A stretch of DNA of 64,000 nt from Euonymus europaeus (lineage: Eukaryota > Streptophyta > Magnoliopsida > Celastrales > Celastraceae): NCBI GenBank assembly GCA_963580455.1, contig OY756962.1:22891001-22955000 (forward strand), in the 5' to 3' direction. Of this stretch, positions 1-11,182 are shown piece by piece. The translations under genes were made by a program, and so were the position numbers. The notes beneath the pieces were generated by a model. It did not search any database. It was not told the origin of the DNA and worked only from the letters and a program-made list of their open reading frames with translations. The stretch's first letter is position 1. Every line of letters starts with the position of its first letter.

Positions 1-2
1 AG

Positions 3-230
3 GAGGAGCTTTGTTATGTTGTTTATCATGGCACGTTCTCAAAGAAGGATTTGTGCGGGAGATTTGCGAACCGTCTGGAAGGTACTATAACTGACTGGAC
101 AGCATCGCAGATAATCTGCTGCGGCCCGATCTATCAGATCTCCAAAACTCTCGACTCGGTTGATCATCTTTGCGTGATCTGGGACCCGGCGGGAATTTTG
201 ATACCAGAATTTCAAGTTTTAACTGTCTGA
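3..230 (+). CDS. Possible 3'-terminal exon of an unidentified gene, cut by the window edge
   Basis: One frame is open from the window edge (base 3) to a TGA at 228-230, giving 75 codons. The peptide has a protein-like composition (for example LCGRFANRLEGTITDW and LDSVDHLCVIWDPAG), with Cys, Trp and charged residues spread along it and no low-complexity run. I do not recognise the family. No start codon or acceptor is visible because the exon would begin outside the window. The stop lies inside the first copy of the 104-bp-spaced duplication that follows. The frame could also be chance or part of a transposon. Upstream sequence or a transcript would decide. Confidence 0.35.
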   Translation, partial: EELCYVVYHGTFSKKDLCGRFANRLEGTITDWTASQIICCGPIYQISKTLDSVDHLCVIWDPAGILIPEFQVLTV

Positions 231-382
231 TGGGCCCTTCAATATGGATTAGGCCCAGTTATATACCAGAAGGGCCTCATTTCAACACTTCCGAAGCAAG
301 AGTTTTGCCGCACTTTCAAGTTTCAACCTTCTTATGGGCCTCAGCAATGGATGAGGCCCAGTTCTATTATCAGTTGGGCCTA
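209..382. repeat. Two-copy direct duplication with 104-bp spacing, carrying TGGGCC motifs
   Basis: The stretch starting TTTCAAG at 210 reappears, diverged, starting TTTCAAG at 314. Both copies run through a TGGGCC, then a GGCCCAGTT, then a further GGCC box. The duplication therefore doubles a cluster of site II elements in front of the J-protein gene. Confidence 0.7.
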
Positions 383-608
383 ACCATCACAGGCTTGAGA
401 CTTCTCTGGCTTTCTTGCTGATTCGATCAAAATTCGAAACGATAAAACTACGACTCCAATACAATTAGGGAACCAAGTGTTCGAAGAGAATCCAATAGAA
501 AACTGAGTAATCTAGGAAACATAATTGAAATAGTGAACCCTGACAATGCGTCTAGGGTTTCGAATTCATCTCTTCTTTTGAGCAGTTAAAGGTTTAATTA
601 CGTGAGAA
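225..608 (+). promoter_or_regulatory. Promoter and 5' leader of the J-protein gene: site II cluster plus telo-box
   Basis: TGGGCC or its complement occurs at 231-236, 252-257, 335-340, 355-360 and 375-380, and a related GGGCC lies at about 272. A telo-box-like TAGGGTTT sits at 553-560, about 50 bases before the ATG. In plants, site II elements are bound by TCP factors and, with telo-boxes, mark promoters of housekeeping and growth-linked genes. No clear TATA box was seen. The elements and spacing are visible; their use in vivo is inferred. Confidence 0.6.
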
Positions 609-3600
609 ATGGGAAGCGAAGATGTTAATCGGAGGAAGGATTGTCCTTACCGACCTTCAAACAGACCTCAAGAGAAACCGGAAGATATGAAGCTTTGGGG
701 AGTATTCCTCTTCGGCTTGATTGGAGCAACCGCCACCACATTCGCTGTGAGTTCTTTCACGAATTTTATTTATGTTTAGTTCTTGGCCTTTTTTTCTTCA
801 TCGGAAAATGAATTTGGATTCTGTTTTGTGAGAATGATGCACGAATTGAATTAGAAGAGCTTTACGAGTTTAATTGATGCTCCAATATCATGTAGCGTAT
901 CCTGGAGGTGCTGTTTTACTTAGATTAGAGATTGAATTTCACATTAGGGTTTTATGATTTCCAATATCTGCTCATCAGTGATTCTATGAATCTATATTGA
1001 CTTAATTCTATTTGTGGAGAAAGACTAGCCGAAGCCGTTTTATGGATTTTATTTCTTTAATGCTTGCTAGGTACTTATATTGAGCATTGTATAATCATGA
1101 TTGTCAAAAATATTTTGGAATTCAGAGAATTTTTCTCGACTGCATGATATAAGCTTTGATTATTTTATCAAAAAAAAAAAGCTTTGATTATGGCCCTTGT
1201 GAATGTTTGAGATATGTAGACGAAAGGGCTTGTATATAAAACTTCAAGTCAAGTTGACATAGTCTGTAACTGTTTTTTTGTTTCCACTCTTGCTTTTGAT
1301 CAAAGTCTCGACTCTCGAGTTCCAACTGTCTTTGCCGAATGTTTATCTCTTTCCTCAGATCTTATTGATGACTCAATTTATTATTATAATATAAAGGTAA
1401 CATTATCAGCTCCTTCCATTATAAAGATGGCTCTCCAAGTTCAGAAACCGATGGATGCTTATGTGGAGACATAAGATTTGTAGTGACTAGTAAGTTATTT
1501 TAGACCAAAATGAATGTTACAAGAGACCCACTTCCACCTAGTTTTTTATAGATTCATGTATCTGGTCCCAAATATTTTAGGACTAAGGCTTTGATGATGG
1601 TTATTTCAATGATGAGTTAGTGTCTGTGATATTTGGGAACTCCTTTTTTTAATGGAATAACAAACTTTACTGATAAGCCCCAATTGATGGCTAGCATGTG
1701 GTAGCATACTTGTGATGCTCAAAATTTATAAAAGCCTTAAAGATGTGCCAATAAAGGTATGCATGTAGCACAAGAATCCACGTCCTAGAGGTTTTTTCCC
1801 TTAAATCCTAAGTATATACATAGCTTGCGGTGATTTTTTGTTGGTGGACCAGTATTCTGCGACAATCCATTTGATGCTTGTAGTTATTGACAGGTTCATC
1901 ATCTGCTGAGGACTGTTGATTGGTTCTGGATCCAGGTAGAAATAGCCTGTCCTAAACTACACACAGATGAATTGCTTAGCTTTTGCTATCATCCATGATA
2001 AAATTTCCTAGCTGTTTTGCATTCTATTTTTCAGATTCAAATAATGTTTTAGAGGAAATTACTTGTTGCTAATTTTATTTTTCATTTCCTACTTTGTCTA
2101 TTGAGTATTGACTTATGGATAAGTTCATTTGTCGTGTAGTTTTGACACTCAAATGTTATTATGATGAATTAAATGTTGTATTCAATGGTGGTTTTGAATG
2201 ACATGATCTAAATGATGATTCAAAGCCTTGATGTTTTACGGGAGGCATTTCATTGTATAAAATGGAAAGAGTTGTATATGTATTGGAAAATAGTAGTCGC
2301 TGTTTACTTTCCGCTTGGGTGGCATGCTCTTTGTGCCCTTTACTATTCCTTTTATCTTCTTAATATGTGTGAGTTAGTGTGTATATCTACTAGACACTAG
2401 TTACCGTTCCATGGTTTGCTTAATCCCATAGCCAAAGTCATTACTCTCTGTGCTTCCTGCTTGCTTTGGTGTCTTTATCATCTTGACAAGCCAACACATA
2501 TAATTCAATTATTTTTCTGAACTTCAAAGTACTTCGTTAGTAAATTTGAACAAAGTTGTTTTGAGATTTTCGATGGTAAGGATTTGCAGAACTTCTCCTT
2601 TGTGGAAACACTTGTTTGTGCTTAGATTCCGAAAATTCAGACTTGTTACTACGTTTTGACTCACTATATTGATGAGTTTATTTTAAAAGGTTACTTCTTT
2701 AGTCGTCTTGATATTAGGAATATTATTTTTGGAAACATAATGGTAAGACTGTTTCATTAGTTTGAATATTTCAACTAGCAGCTTTACTATATATGAACAT
2801 GTTAGAATATATATAAATGATGTGAAATGCCTCAACCCAATAAGTTAACACGGTATCAGTGCGGGAGGTCTTGGATTCGAACCTTAGCTTCCGCAATTTA
2901 ACGTTTTAAACTCTCATTTGTTGTTGCTCTGTGTCTTTGTGTATGAGTAGTCCAGTATTGGGCCTTGTTTGTACTTTGTAGTGCACGTGTTGGGCCGTCA
3001 AAGTTGTCAAGCCCACACATGAGGGGAAGTGTTAGAATATATATATATTTATATATATAGATAAATGCTGTGAAATGCCCCAACCCAACTAGTTAATTTA
3101 TTGGATTTAATGACAAAGTAACTAATCTTAATGGAATAGTGTGCCTCAATTCTCTAGCTGATTGTCTGTTTATGTGCTCCCCAAAAGTTATACAGGTCAC
3201 AAGCAGCACGGAAAGGAGGAGCTGGCCAATCTTTCCGTACATCTTTTCAGGAAGAGGCCTGGAAAAGGTATAATCGTCGAATGCAAGAGGAGTACGAAGA
3301 AGAAATGGAGAGAGTGGTGAGTTTGGAAACTAGATAAGAAACTATGTGCAGACTGTGATTTCACTAAGTAGTTTTACATCCTTTTTAAAAAAAAAAAATA
3401 CTAGAGAACTTTTATACAACCTCTGACTCACATCTATTACAACTTCCTATATCTCCTCAAAATTGTTACTTCAGTCATTGTAAATTTTCAATGATGGCTA
3501 ATAGACCCCTTGATACCTATGATTCTGTAAAAATCACAGCTTGATGTTTATTCTACCTTTCGAAAAAAGAATCATGGTTTGGTGTAGAAGATATATGACA

Positions 3601-5548
3601 TTGATTATTCAATAGAGGGAAGACCCTTTGCAAAGATTTTTCCTAAGAAATTCAATTATGCAACGTTAAGGAATAAATGGTTTGAGTAGTTACTGATAGT
3701 ATTTCTTTTTTAATTGCTTTACTCTATGTTTTGAGAGTACACATAGTTGTATCAAATGTATATCTGTATTTACAGTTTGAGTGCTCTTTTAGCAGACTTC
3801 AATTACATCCTCCTTTGTGCAATTCAAATGTGTTTTCTGTACTCTTTAGTTTTTCAGTGACAAAATATTTTGAATTTTTTGGTTGACCAGATACAGTGAA
3901 AATTATCTGTTGTGACCTTTTCATTGTCTTGTGTTGGAATTTGATTTACTATATGCTATGGGTTGCTATTGTGATAATCAATATTGATTTCTGGTTTTCA
4001 GGCCAATAATTTTTTTGAAGTTTCTGAATATCAATGTTCTGCTGCATGCTTTTGCCAATAAGATGTCTCTCAATTCCTCAATTCCAGTAGCATGGAAGTT
4101 GTTACAGCATAACTGTTATGTTATGATTTTCTGCTATTTGTAGGAGCGTATAAGGCGTATGCAGAGTGTGTTCAATAGAGAGAGGAACAAACACAAAAGG
4201 GGCTATGAGAGATGGAGGGAGAATGGTACCGGTGCATATCATCAACAGTCTCAGCGGGATGATTGGTATTGGAAAGCAGAAGCATCCTTTAGGGATCAGA
4301 ATAATTGGAAGACTAATTACAGGCAAACGCCTAGAGAAAGTCCAAGCTATATGTTATCACATCATTACTCTGTTTTGGGGCTTGACAGGTAATTTTAGAG
4401 TTCTAAAAAGCTGAATACCATTACATTTAGCACTACTACTGGTGCAGTTTGGGAAGGGTTTTAGGTATGTAATCATCTCTGTTTTATTTGACTGAAATAT
4501 GTCATTTAAATTGATGGATAGAAAACCCCACATACGAATTTAGTTGGTAACTTGTCCATCTGTTACTGACGTATAAAACTATATTTCTTTTTTGATAGTT
4601 ACCATATGCATTGTTAGCAATCAGTCTTGAATGAAATTTACCGCAAAAGCTAATCCGTTGGACCTGTATCCATCTATTATCAAGAAACTTTATTGAAATA
4701 GAAATTGACATATTTGGTTTTCTTAATGTGCAACAGGACTAGAAAGACACCTTACTCAGAAGCTGAGATCAAGGTATTAACCACATCAGTGTGTGGAATA
4801 GCTGTTGTTTTTGGATTTTCTGTTCTAATATTGGACTAGTTTTCACTGAAGCTTAAAATTTTATAGTAAAGGTTTGATATAGCATCTTTTTCTTGGCTAT
4901 AGATATACGATACAGTCTTCTGATTTTTATGCTGGATAGCAAACAAAAAGCTTTAATTTTTTATCAAATTAGTGGTTGATTGTGTCCTTAATTGAAGCAA
5001 AATTAAAGTCTTGTCATATTAAAATGACATCCTGATGGTTGATTAAGTTGATTATTTTTGGTGGATGTCATGATGTCAAAATATAACTTCATGAATTAAG
5101 GTGTCATTGAATGTATTTGAGAAACAGTTAGTTTAAAATCTGTTGAGAACACGATCACTGGAAGCTTTCTAGTCTGTTGTTTTATAATTTGTATGACACA
5201 GTTGCACCATGCACATTTTGTCTTGGGTTCGAAGAATGGTCACCTTTTGTCTTGGGTTGGAAGATAGTTAGCCCTTTTCTTCACCAATACTAAAATGGTA
5301 ATTTTTATCTTTGTAGACAGCATTCAGGGCCAAGGCAAAGGAGTTCCATCCAGATCAGAACCAGGATAATACAGGTGAACATTGTTGGCTGTCACTTTAT
5401 TGATCTTGTATAAACATCATTGCATTAAGTCGTCATTGAGGTTTATTGGGTCATAATTTGTTACACAGAGGCTGCCGAGGCAAAATTCAAAGAGGTAATG
5501 ATGTCGTATGAGGCCATCAAGCAAGAAAGAAAGGACATGAAGTTATGA
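609..5548 (+). CDS. Membrane-anchored J-domain (DnaJ-like) protein, 242 aa, seven exons
   Basis: My exon model is 609-746, 1894-1935, 3188-3316, 4144-4388, 4737-4773, 5317-5374 and 5469-5548. All introns are GT-AG and all phases join. The protein starts MGSEDVNRRKDCPYRP. It has one hydrophobic segment at about residues 30-46 (WGVFLFGLIGATATTFA), then a charged Arg/Glu-rich middle (EEAWKRYNRRMQEEYEEEM) that is probably helical. A short C-terminal J domain from about residue 174 (HYSVLGLDR) contains the HPD motif at 208-210. J domains stimulate Hsp70 ATPase through HPD. The J domain at the C terminus and the N-terminal anchor suggest a membrane-tethered co-chaperone, perhaps in an organelle or the ER; location is inferred. 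Exon 2 is only 42 nt. Intron 2 holds a TRIM element. The promoter has site II elements. Confidence 0.87.
2800..3098 (+). mobile_element. TRIM (terminal-repeat retrotransposon in miniature) in intron 2 of the J-protein gene
   Basis: A 51-bp repeat at 2800-2850 begins TGTTAGAATATATAT and ends TTAACA. It is followed at once by CGGTATCAGTGC, close to the initiator-Met tRNA primer-binding site of plant Copia-type elements (TGGTATCAGAGC). A purine tract GAGGGGAAG at 3021-3029 directly precedes a second copy of the terminal repeat at 3030 to about 3098. The second copy is longer because of extra AT dinucleotides. The inside is about 180 bp and non-coding. The order LTR, PBS, short inside, PPT, LTR is the TRIM layout. 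The right end is eroded, so no target-site duplication could be matched. Confidence 0.7.
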
Positions 5549-7360
5549 AACGTCTAACAAGTGTTTTGTGGATTCGAGGGGTTTCCACTTAACATTCTTT
5601 AACAGTACTTCACTGCAAGTCTGCCACAAAGCGGCATCTTTTGGAGTCATGAGAGTTCAACATTCTAAAGTGTTATTACTAGGCGGTTCCTGAAGGATAA
5701 ATGGGGATCGTTCTGTTTGGAGTCGGACATTTGAGTAAGGTGAGGAATGTATTCCTGTAGATCATGATCATCTCTCGCGGAAGCTCTTGTTATTTATATC
5801 TATATCTTACAAAACTACAAGTATGGTAAAGTCGCCATTCCTTATCTCTATTTTTTATTTCCCCTCTCATGTATATAACATAAGGCTTTCGTTACTGTGT
5901 TGAAACTTGAAAGTGCAGTTTTGTGGCACCAATAAGGTAAGGATACTGTATATGTACTATAGGTATAATAACGTTTTTGAGATTTTTCTGCATTGGATTC
6001 ATATTTTTCTGGGTTTCGAAATTGTTTTCTTTTTTAGTTTTCAAAAAAAAATTTGAGTATAATTTTCGAAAATTATTTTTAGGAATAAAAAAAGTGCTGA
6101 AAATTCATTAGATTTGTGTTATTTGACTAAGTTTTCGGAAATTGAAGAAATTCATCCAAATTAAGCTGAAATTGATCAAAATTAATCTCAAATTAATCAA
6201 ATCAGTCAATAATAAACCCATTTGGAGTCAACACTGGGTCACGATCTTTTAGTGGATCATCTGATCGGAATGTGGAGAGAGAGAGACAAGAGAGGAAAGA
6301 AAAAATGATTAAATGAAATTCAACTTATTTACAATAATGCCACCATTCGATTCTCAAAATTGCCCAAAACATCAAAATGGTGTTTTCATTTTTTGGTTTT
6401 TAAAATCACCAATTTTCTAAAACTGATTTCTAAAAATGTGACCCTAAATGAATTTTCAAACCAGTTTTTATTTTCAAAAATAAAAAACCGTTTTAAAAAT
6501 CACAATCAAACACACTCGACTTCAGGTCCAGCAAGCAAGTGTGAACTTTTTATGACGGGCCATTAAACCCTAGTAATTTAGAAACAATTTTTTTTACTTA
6601 TTTATCATGTAGGCCCATAGTCAAAACTGGAACTGATGATGGGTTGGGCTTGGATAGGGATTTGTCGGGGGCCGATAAATTTAATAATGCCTATTAAATA
6701 TATATTTTTAATTTAAAACCCTTGGGAAACTACAAATAATAATAGAGACAATAACATAAATTATAAAAGAAAAGTATAAAATTTTTATACAAATATAAAA
6801 AATACAAATATACCATATATATATTTTGTATTATGAATATATATATATATATATATATTTCAGGTATGGCCGCATAAAACTAAAAATTCTAAGGTTATTC
6901 AGTATATAATCTTAACAAATTCTCTAAATTTACATTAAAAATACAATTTTCACAAATTTATTGTTTTCCTAATAGTATCATCACGCATTAGATATTCTAA
7001 ATCATATTTTAAATAATTTAAATATTCATTTTTACAATTACTTTTTATTGATTTAAACTCAATAAATTTTAATCAAAATACATTAAGGATATAATAATAA
7101 ATTTGGGATAGTGTATTCATAAAAACACAAACATTTTAAATTGAAGTTGTGTTGCATTTAACACATGATGTTATATTTAATAAAAATAGCAGTGTATTTA
7201 ACCGCTCTCAAATCTTAAACCTTAAAAAATAGAGAATTAAAACTAAGTTGGTCCCAATGTGTAGTTCGAAAATAATGGAATGTAAATAAAGCTAACCTAA
7301 CTCAATTGATGAGTGTTATTAGCACCGTGCAGTTTTTGAAGTTCACTCCATTATACGAGT
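5549..7360. other. Intergenic, AT-rich; no gene seen
   Basis: This holds the 3' flank of the J-protein gene (possible poly(A) signals around 5800-5950), then AT-rich DNA without a supported reading frame. A TA-dinucleotide microsatellite lies at about 6834-6858. The rest shows only A/T homopolymer runs. Confidence 0.7.
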
Positions 7361-8168
7361 GTGTTTGGTAAACAATTTTACCAGTAGCATATAATTTAGC
7401 ATGTATGCTGATTGCTTTATGCTGCATGAAATGCTGACATATATGTTGTTATAAATGCTGTGAGTGTTTGGTTAGATTTTTCAGAGAAAATCATATATGC
7501 TAGTATAAATGTTGTGGCTAATTACATGTAGGGATATTAACACAAATAATTAAAAAATAGATTTATATTTTTTAAAAATAATCTTTACATTTTTAATAAT
7601 ATTAAAATATTATATATTTTTTATACAATTTTTTTTATTAATATTTAACATTTTCTTAATTTTTATTAAATATAATTAATATATTATTTAAAAATAAAAA
7701 TATTATTAAATATAAATAATTAAATATGTTAGTAAAAATGTTAATATATTATTAAATATAAATAAATAATAGATTAGTAAATATAAATAAATAAATTAGT
7801 AAATATAATTTAATATATTATTTAAAAATAAATATATTATTAAATATAAATAATTAAATATATTAGTAAAAATGTTAATATATTATTAAATATAAATGAA
7901 TATATTATTAAATAAAATAATTGGTTTTCATCCGTACATGCAGGGTAAACTCGTCATTAGTTAAGAGTATAGGGGTAATTTGGACATTTCATGCATAAGT
8001 GTCCAAAAAATGCTAGTAAAATGACATTTTGAGAATGTCATAATTTAAAGATAAAAATGTTAATTAATATGCTGAATGCTGAATTGTTGTTTGGTTAGGT
8101 TAACAATAATATGTAGCTTACATGTTATATGCTGTATTATATGCTATTTATAATGGTTTACCAAACAC
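7361..8168. mobile_element. Non-autonomous inverted-repeat DNA transposon (MITE-like), about 808 bp
   Basis: The left end GTGTTTGGTAAACAATTTTA (7361 on) and the reverse complement of the right end (8168 backwards, GTGTTTGGTAAACCATTATA) match over about 35 bp with few differences. Both run into AGCATATAAT. The inside is very AT-rich and non-coding. The same terminus occurs alone at 17689-17728. No clear target duplication is visible, so the superfamily is open (hAT-like is possible). Confidence 0.6.
7668..7901. repeat. Direct duplication, 133-bp spacing, inside the MITE-like element
   Basis: About 100 bp starting AAATATAATTAATATATTAT at 7668 recurs almost unchanged at 7801. Both copies contain TTAGTAAAAATGTTAATATA. 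This is an internal tandem-type duplication in an AT-rich spacer. Confidence 0.75.
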
Positions 8169-8287
8169 CACCTACATCCCCTGTGTCCCACCACTTTTAC
8201 TCACTGTTCTTCCTTTCTTCTCCCCTATTCCACTTCACATGAATCGCCGAAATAGAGCATAATTTATTCTTCTTCTTTGACGGCGAG

Positions 8288-10826
8288 ATGAATGTTGACT
8301 TTGACGGAGTCATGATGGACGTTGAGAAACCCAGCTTCAATAGAAAAGAGTTCTTTGAAGATGAACGTTTTAGTTTTTTAACCTAACCCAAAAAATTGAA
8401 TTGGTTTATTTCACTTCTAGCCATTGATTAGTGTTCAAACGACAATGCATGTGTGGCTGGATTTTACAGGGTCCCGTTGTTGAGTTACATACTCTATTGA
8501 TGATTGAAGTAGACACTACCGAGTTATTTTGAAATAAGATGGTCTATGGAAAACCCTATCTTTTAAATTTTTTGTAAAATGGATTCGTGTAGTAAATGTA
8601 GTTAATTTTGGTGTTGGATTTAATGGTTTATGTAGGAATTTAAGAGTAAAGAGGCTGTTGTTGAGCATGCAAGGAGATGTGATCGTAGGAATGAAGTTGT
8701 AGTGGCTCTCACAAAGCTCAGCTGTCAAATGTAACAACTGGGTCAAGAAGCTTGGTTGTCTTGAATGGAAAGAACAATGCATTGTTTAAAGTATTTGAAG
8801 GTTATTCTTATGTTAACAGTCTGACTAAAAAAGAGAAGGAGATAGTTGAGAGGCTAAGCAAGATAGGGTGTGAAGACTAGGGATATACTTAATAAAATCA
8901 AGCTCACAGATCCAACAAATGCATGAACAATGAAGACAATGTATAATGCTAAAATTGCATTGAGGATTCATTAGACATCTGGGAAGTCACATATGCAGTA
9001 GTTGTTCAAATTGGTCATTGAAATGGTTATGTTACAAGACATCGTTGTGAGATAACTATCTACCTCAATCAAACTAGCTAGAGCTTTTCTTTTTATGTTC
9101 ATGTTGGACTGGACTTACAGTACAAACAAATAGTGGTTGCCTTTATTGCGAATTGTTGGAGTGACATCAACAAAGAAGACCTTTTTTTGTTGCGTTTTGT
9201 TACATGGATGAAGAGAAACAAGAAAATTATGAGTGGGCTTTGAATTGTTTCAGAGATTTGTTTGAGACTATTTTGACATGTATGTTTATTATTGATATAG
9301 AAATTTCCTTGGTGAATTGCTCTGAAGGTTGTTTTTCCTAAAGAATATGCTCTATCGAGTACACATATCTAAGAATGTATTAAGTAATTGTGTTGGCTTA
9401 TTCCATCTTAATACAGAGTTTGATGATTTCATGAGCTGCTGGGCTACTGTGATGCATGCTAGGACAATGAGAGAGTATAAGGAGGCAGGGGAGAATATGA
9501 AGTGCAAGTTTAAGGATCATCCAAAGGCTTTGAGCTACATGAATGACTCATGGTTGAGTAAGTACAAGACAAACTTTGTAGTTGTCTAGGTTGATTAGTA
9601 TTTTCATTTAGAAAACACGACTACTAACAGGATGGAGAATAACCATTCAAAATTGGAGGAAAAAAAAACCTATCAACCTCAACTGGTGGATTTGTCCAAT
9701 CATTTAGCAAAATTAACTTGTTGCTGCAAGGACAAGTACTTGGTATAAAAACGTCATTCGAAGATAGTCTGACTAAAGTCCCAATTCGTTTTAGGATTAT
9801 TTTGTACAAGGACTTGGTGAACATGGTATCTACTGCAACATTGGAGGAACTTGGAATTGAATTAGCTTCCATGGGTAGTTATGGTGTTAATGTAGAGAAT
9901 TGTCTTCACACAACTGCAAAATGCTTTGGGCTGCCATGTGCACATATGCTCACAAATTACATAAAAGAAGGTAAGTGCATCACACTCTGTGATGTTCATA
10001 ATCACTGGAAGAAATTATGCATCCAACCTTTTAGTGAAAACCCAAAAGATGAGCTAACCATTTGGGCCGAGCTAAAAATTCTAAAGAAGACATTTGCCAA
10101 TGCTACTATACCTCAAAAGCTAAAAATAAAAAGACCACTCCAGGCATTAGGCAAGGCAAGCAACACTGGAATATTAGAGTCAACTCCAAAGTTGAATTTA
10201 AGGGCTAGAAAGAAAGGGCTGAAGGTGAATAAAACAAGTTTAAGCAATGGATAAATCAACAAAACGTTATCCTTCAACTTTTGAGCATGAATTTGAATTG
10301 CATGTGTTTGATAATGTGCAACAAAGTCAAATTACACAAGCTTCAACTCATAATTAAAAACAGAAGATAAAATTGAAAGTTCATTGAGCCAGACATGCAA
10401 ATCCAATAAATTGGATTTCTCTATTTCCTGATTTCATACAGTTCAACATATCTAACATTGTTGATGTCCCTGTAGATGGGCACTATGGCTTCAAGGTTGT
10501 TGCATCCTACTATGTTTGGGATGATGAGAATGGTTCAAAAATAGTTCGATAGGATCTTGCAAATGAATGTGCAACATTTTTTCACTAAGGGATCCATTGC
10601 CACTGGATTACAAACAAGAGGTAATGGTTTTCGGGTATAACAATGACTCTCACTCAATCAAAATGAAACGACAACCATATAGTCCCCTACCTCCTGTCTC
10701 AAAGATGTGGTCAAATCATCATCATTCCAATGTAAAACCAATAAAGTTTAATGCCAGGATCAAAAAATTCGCTACAGTGTCATCCTCCAAGCAAATTAAC
10801 ATAGCCACTATTGAGATACTAGATTG
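8288..10826 (+). pseudogene. Decayed Mutator-like (MULE) transposase with a C-terminal OTU-like domain
   Basis: Pieces of one transposase-like protein occur in order across all three + frames, broken by stops and shifts. A FAR1/MULE-type N-terminal piece is at about 8640-8720 (EAVVEHARRCDRRNEVVVAL). The piece IKLTDPTNA is near 8900. MULE core pieces resembling TYKTNKYRLPLL and VGVTSTKKTFF are near 9110-9190. ISKNVLSNCVGLF...YKEAGENMKCKF falls at 9329-9589. A SWIM-like zinc-binding tail (CLHTTAKCFGLPCAHML) is in the longest intact stretch at 9718-10254. Next comes STKRYPSTFEHEFELH, then an OTU-protease-like block, VDVPVDGHYGFKVVA, at 10460-10505. Fusions of this kind are known in plant MULE/FAR1-like genes. 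The catalytic DDE residues cannot be reassembled, so this copy is dead. Terminal inverted repeats were not found. Confidence 0.75.
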
Positions 10827-10999
10827 AAGATGAAGCTTCTTAATTTTGTTTGTCTTCAATTTTATTTAATTTTTCTTTGGATGATACTATGTTTTCAAGC
10901 ATTATATAAATCTCTACGTTTTTGATATCTCGAGATTTTTAAAAAATATAATATATTTAGTTAAAAATAGGGTGCGAATAGGGCCTGAAGGATCGCTTG

Positions 11000-11100
11000 T
11001 CAGGCCCATACGTCAAAAGGCTGTTCCATTCATCAACTTAATTAGTCATCCTTTGGGTCCAACAACATGAATGGAGCAGCCTTTTGACGTATGGACCTGA
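11000..11100. repeat. Near-perfect 34-bp inverted repeat (hairpin) upstream of the HhH-protein gene
   Basis: The left arm 11000-11033 and right arm 11067-11100 are complementary at 32 of 34 positions. One of the two differences is a G-U wobble if transcribed. The loop is 33 nt. The arm contains CCATACGTCAAAAGGCTG. The structure ends 82 bp before the ATG of the next gene, so it lies in the promoter or leader. It may be a small fold-back transposon or a solo MITE. Confidence 0.9.
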
Positions 11101-11182
11101 AAAGCCCAATACATTAAAATCTCCCGCTACGAATAAATTTTTGCCTTCTTTGTGCAACCAGACTGAGAGTGAGCGGAAACCG

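Noticed and set aside
2851..2885. tRNA-like B-box sequence (GGATTCGAACC) suggesting a tRNA gene or SINE
   Set aside because: There is no matching A box or cloverleaf, and the flanking direct repeats with a PBS fit a TRIM better.
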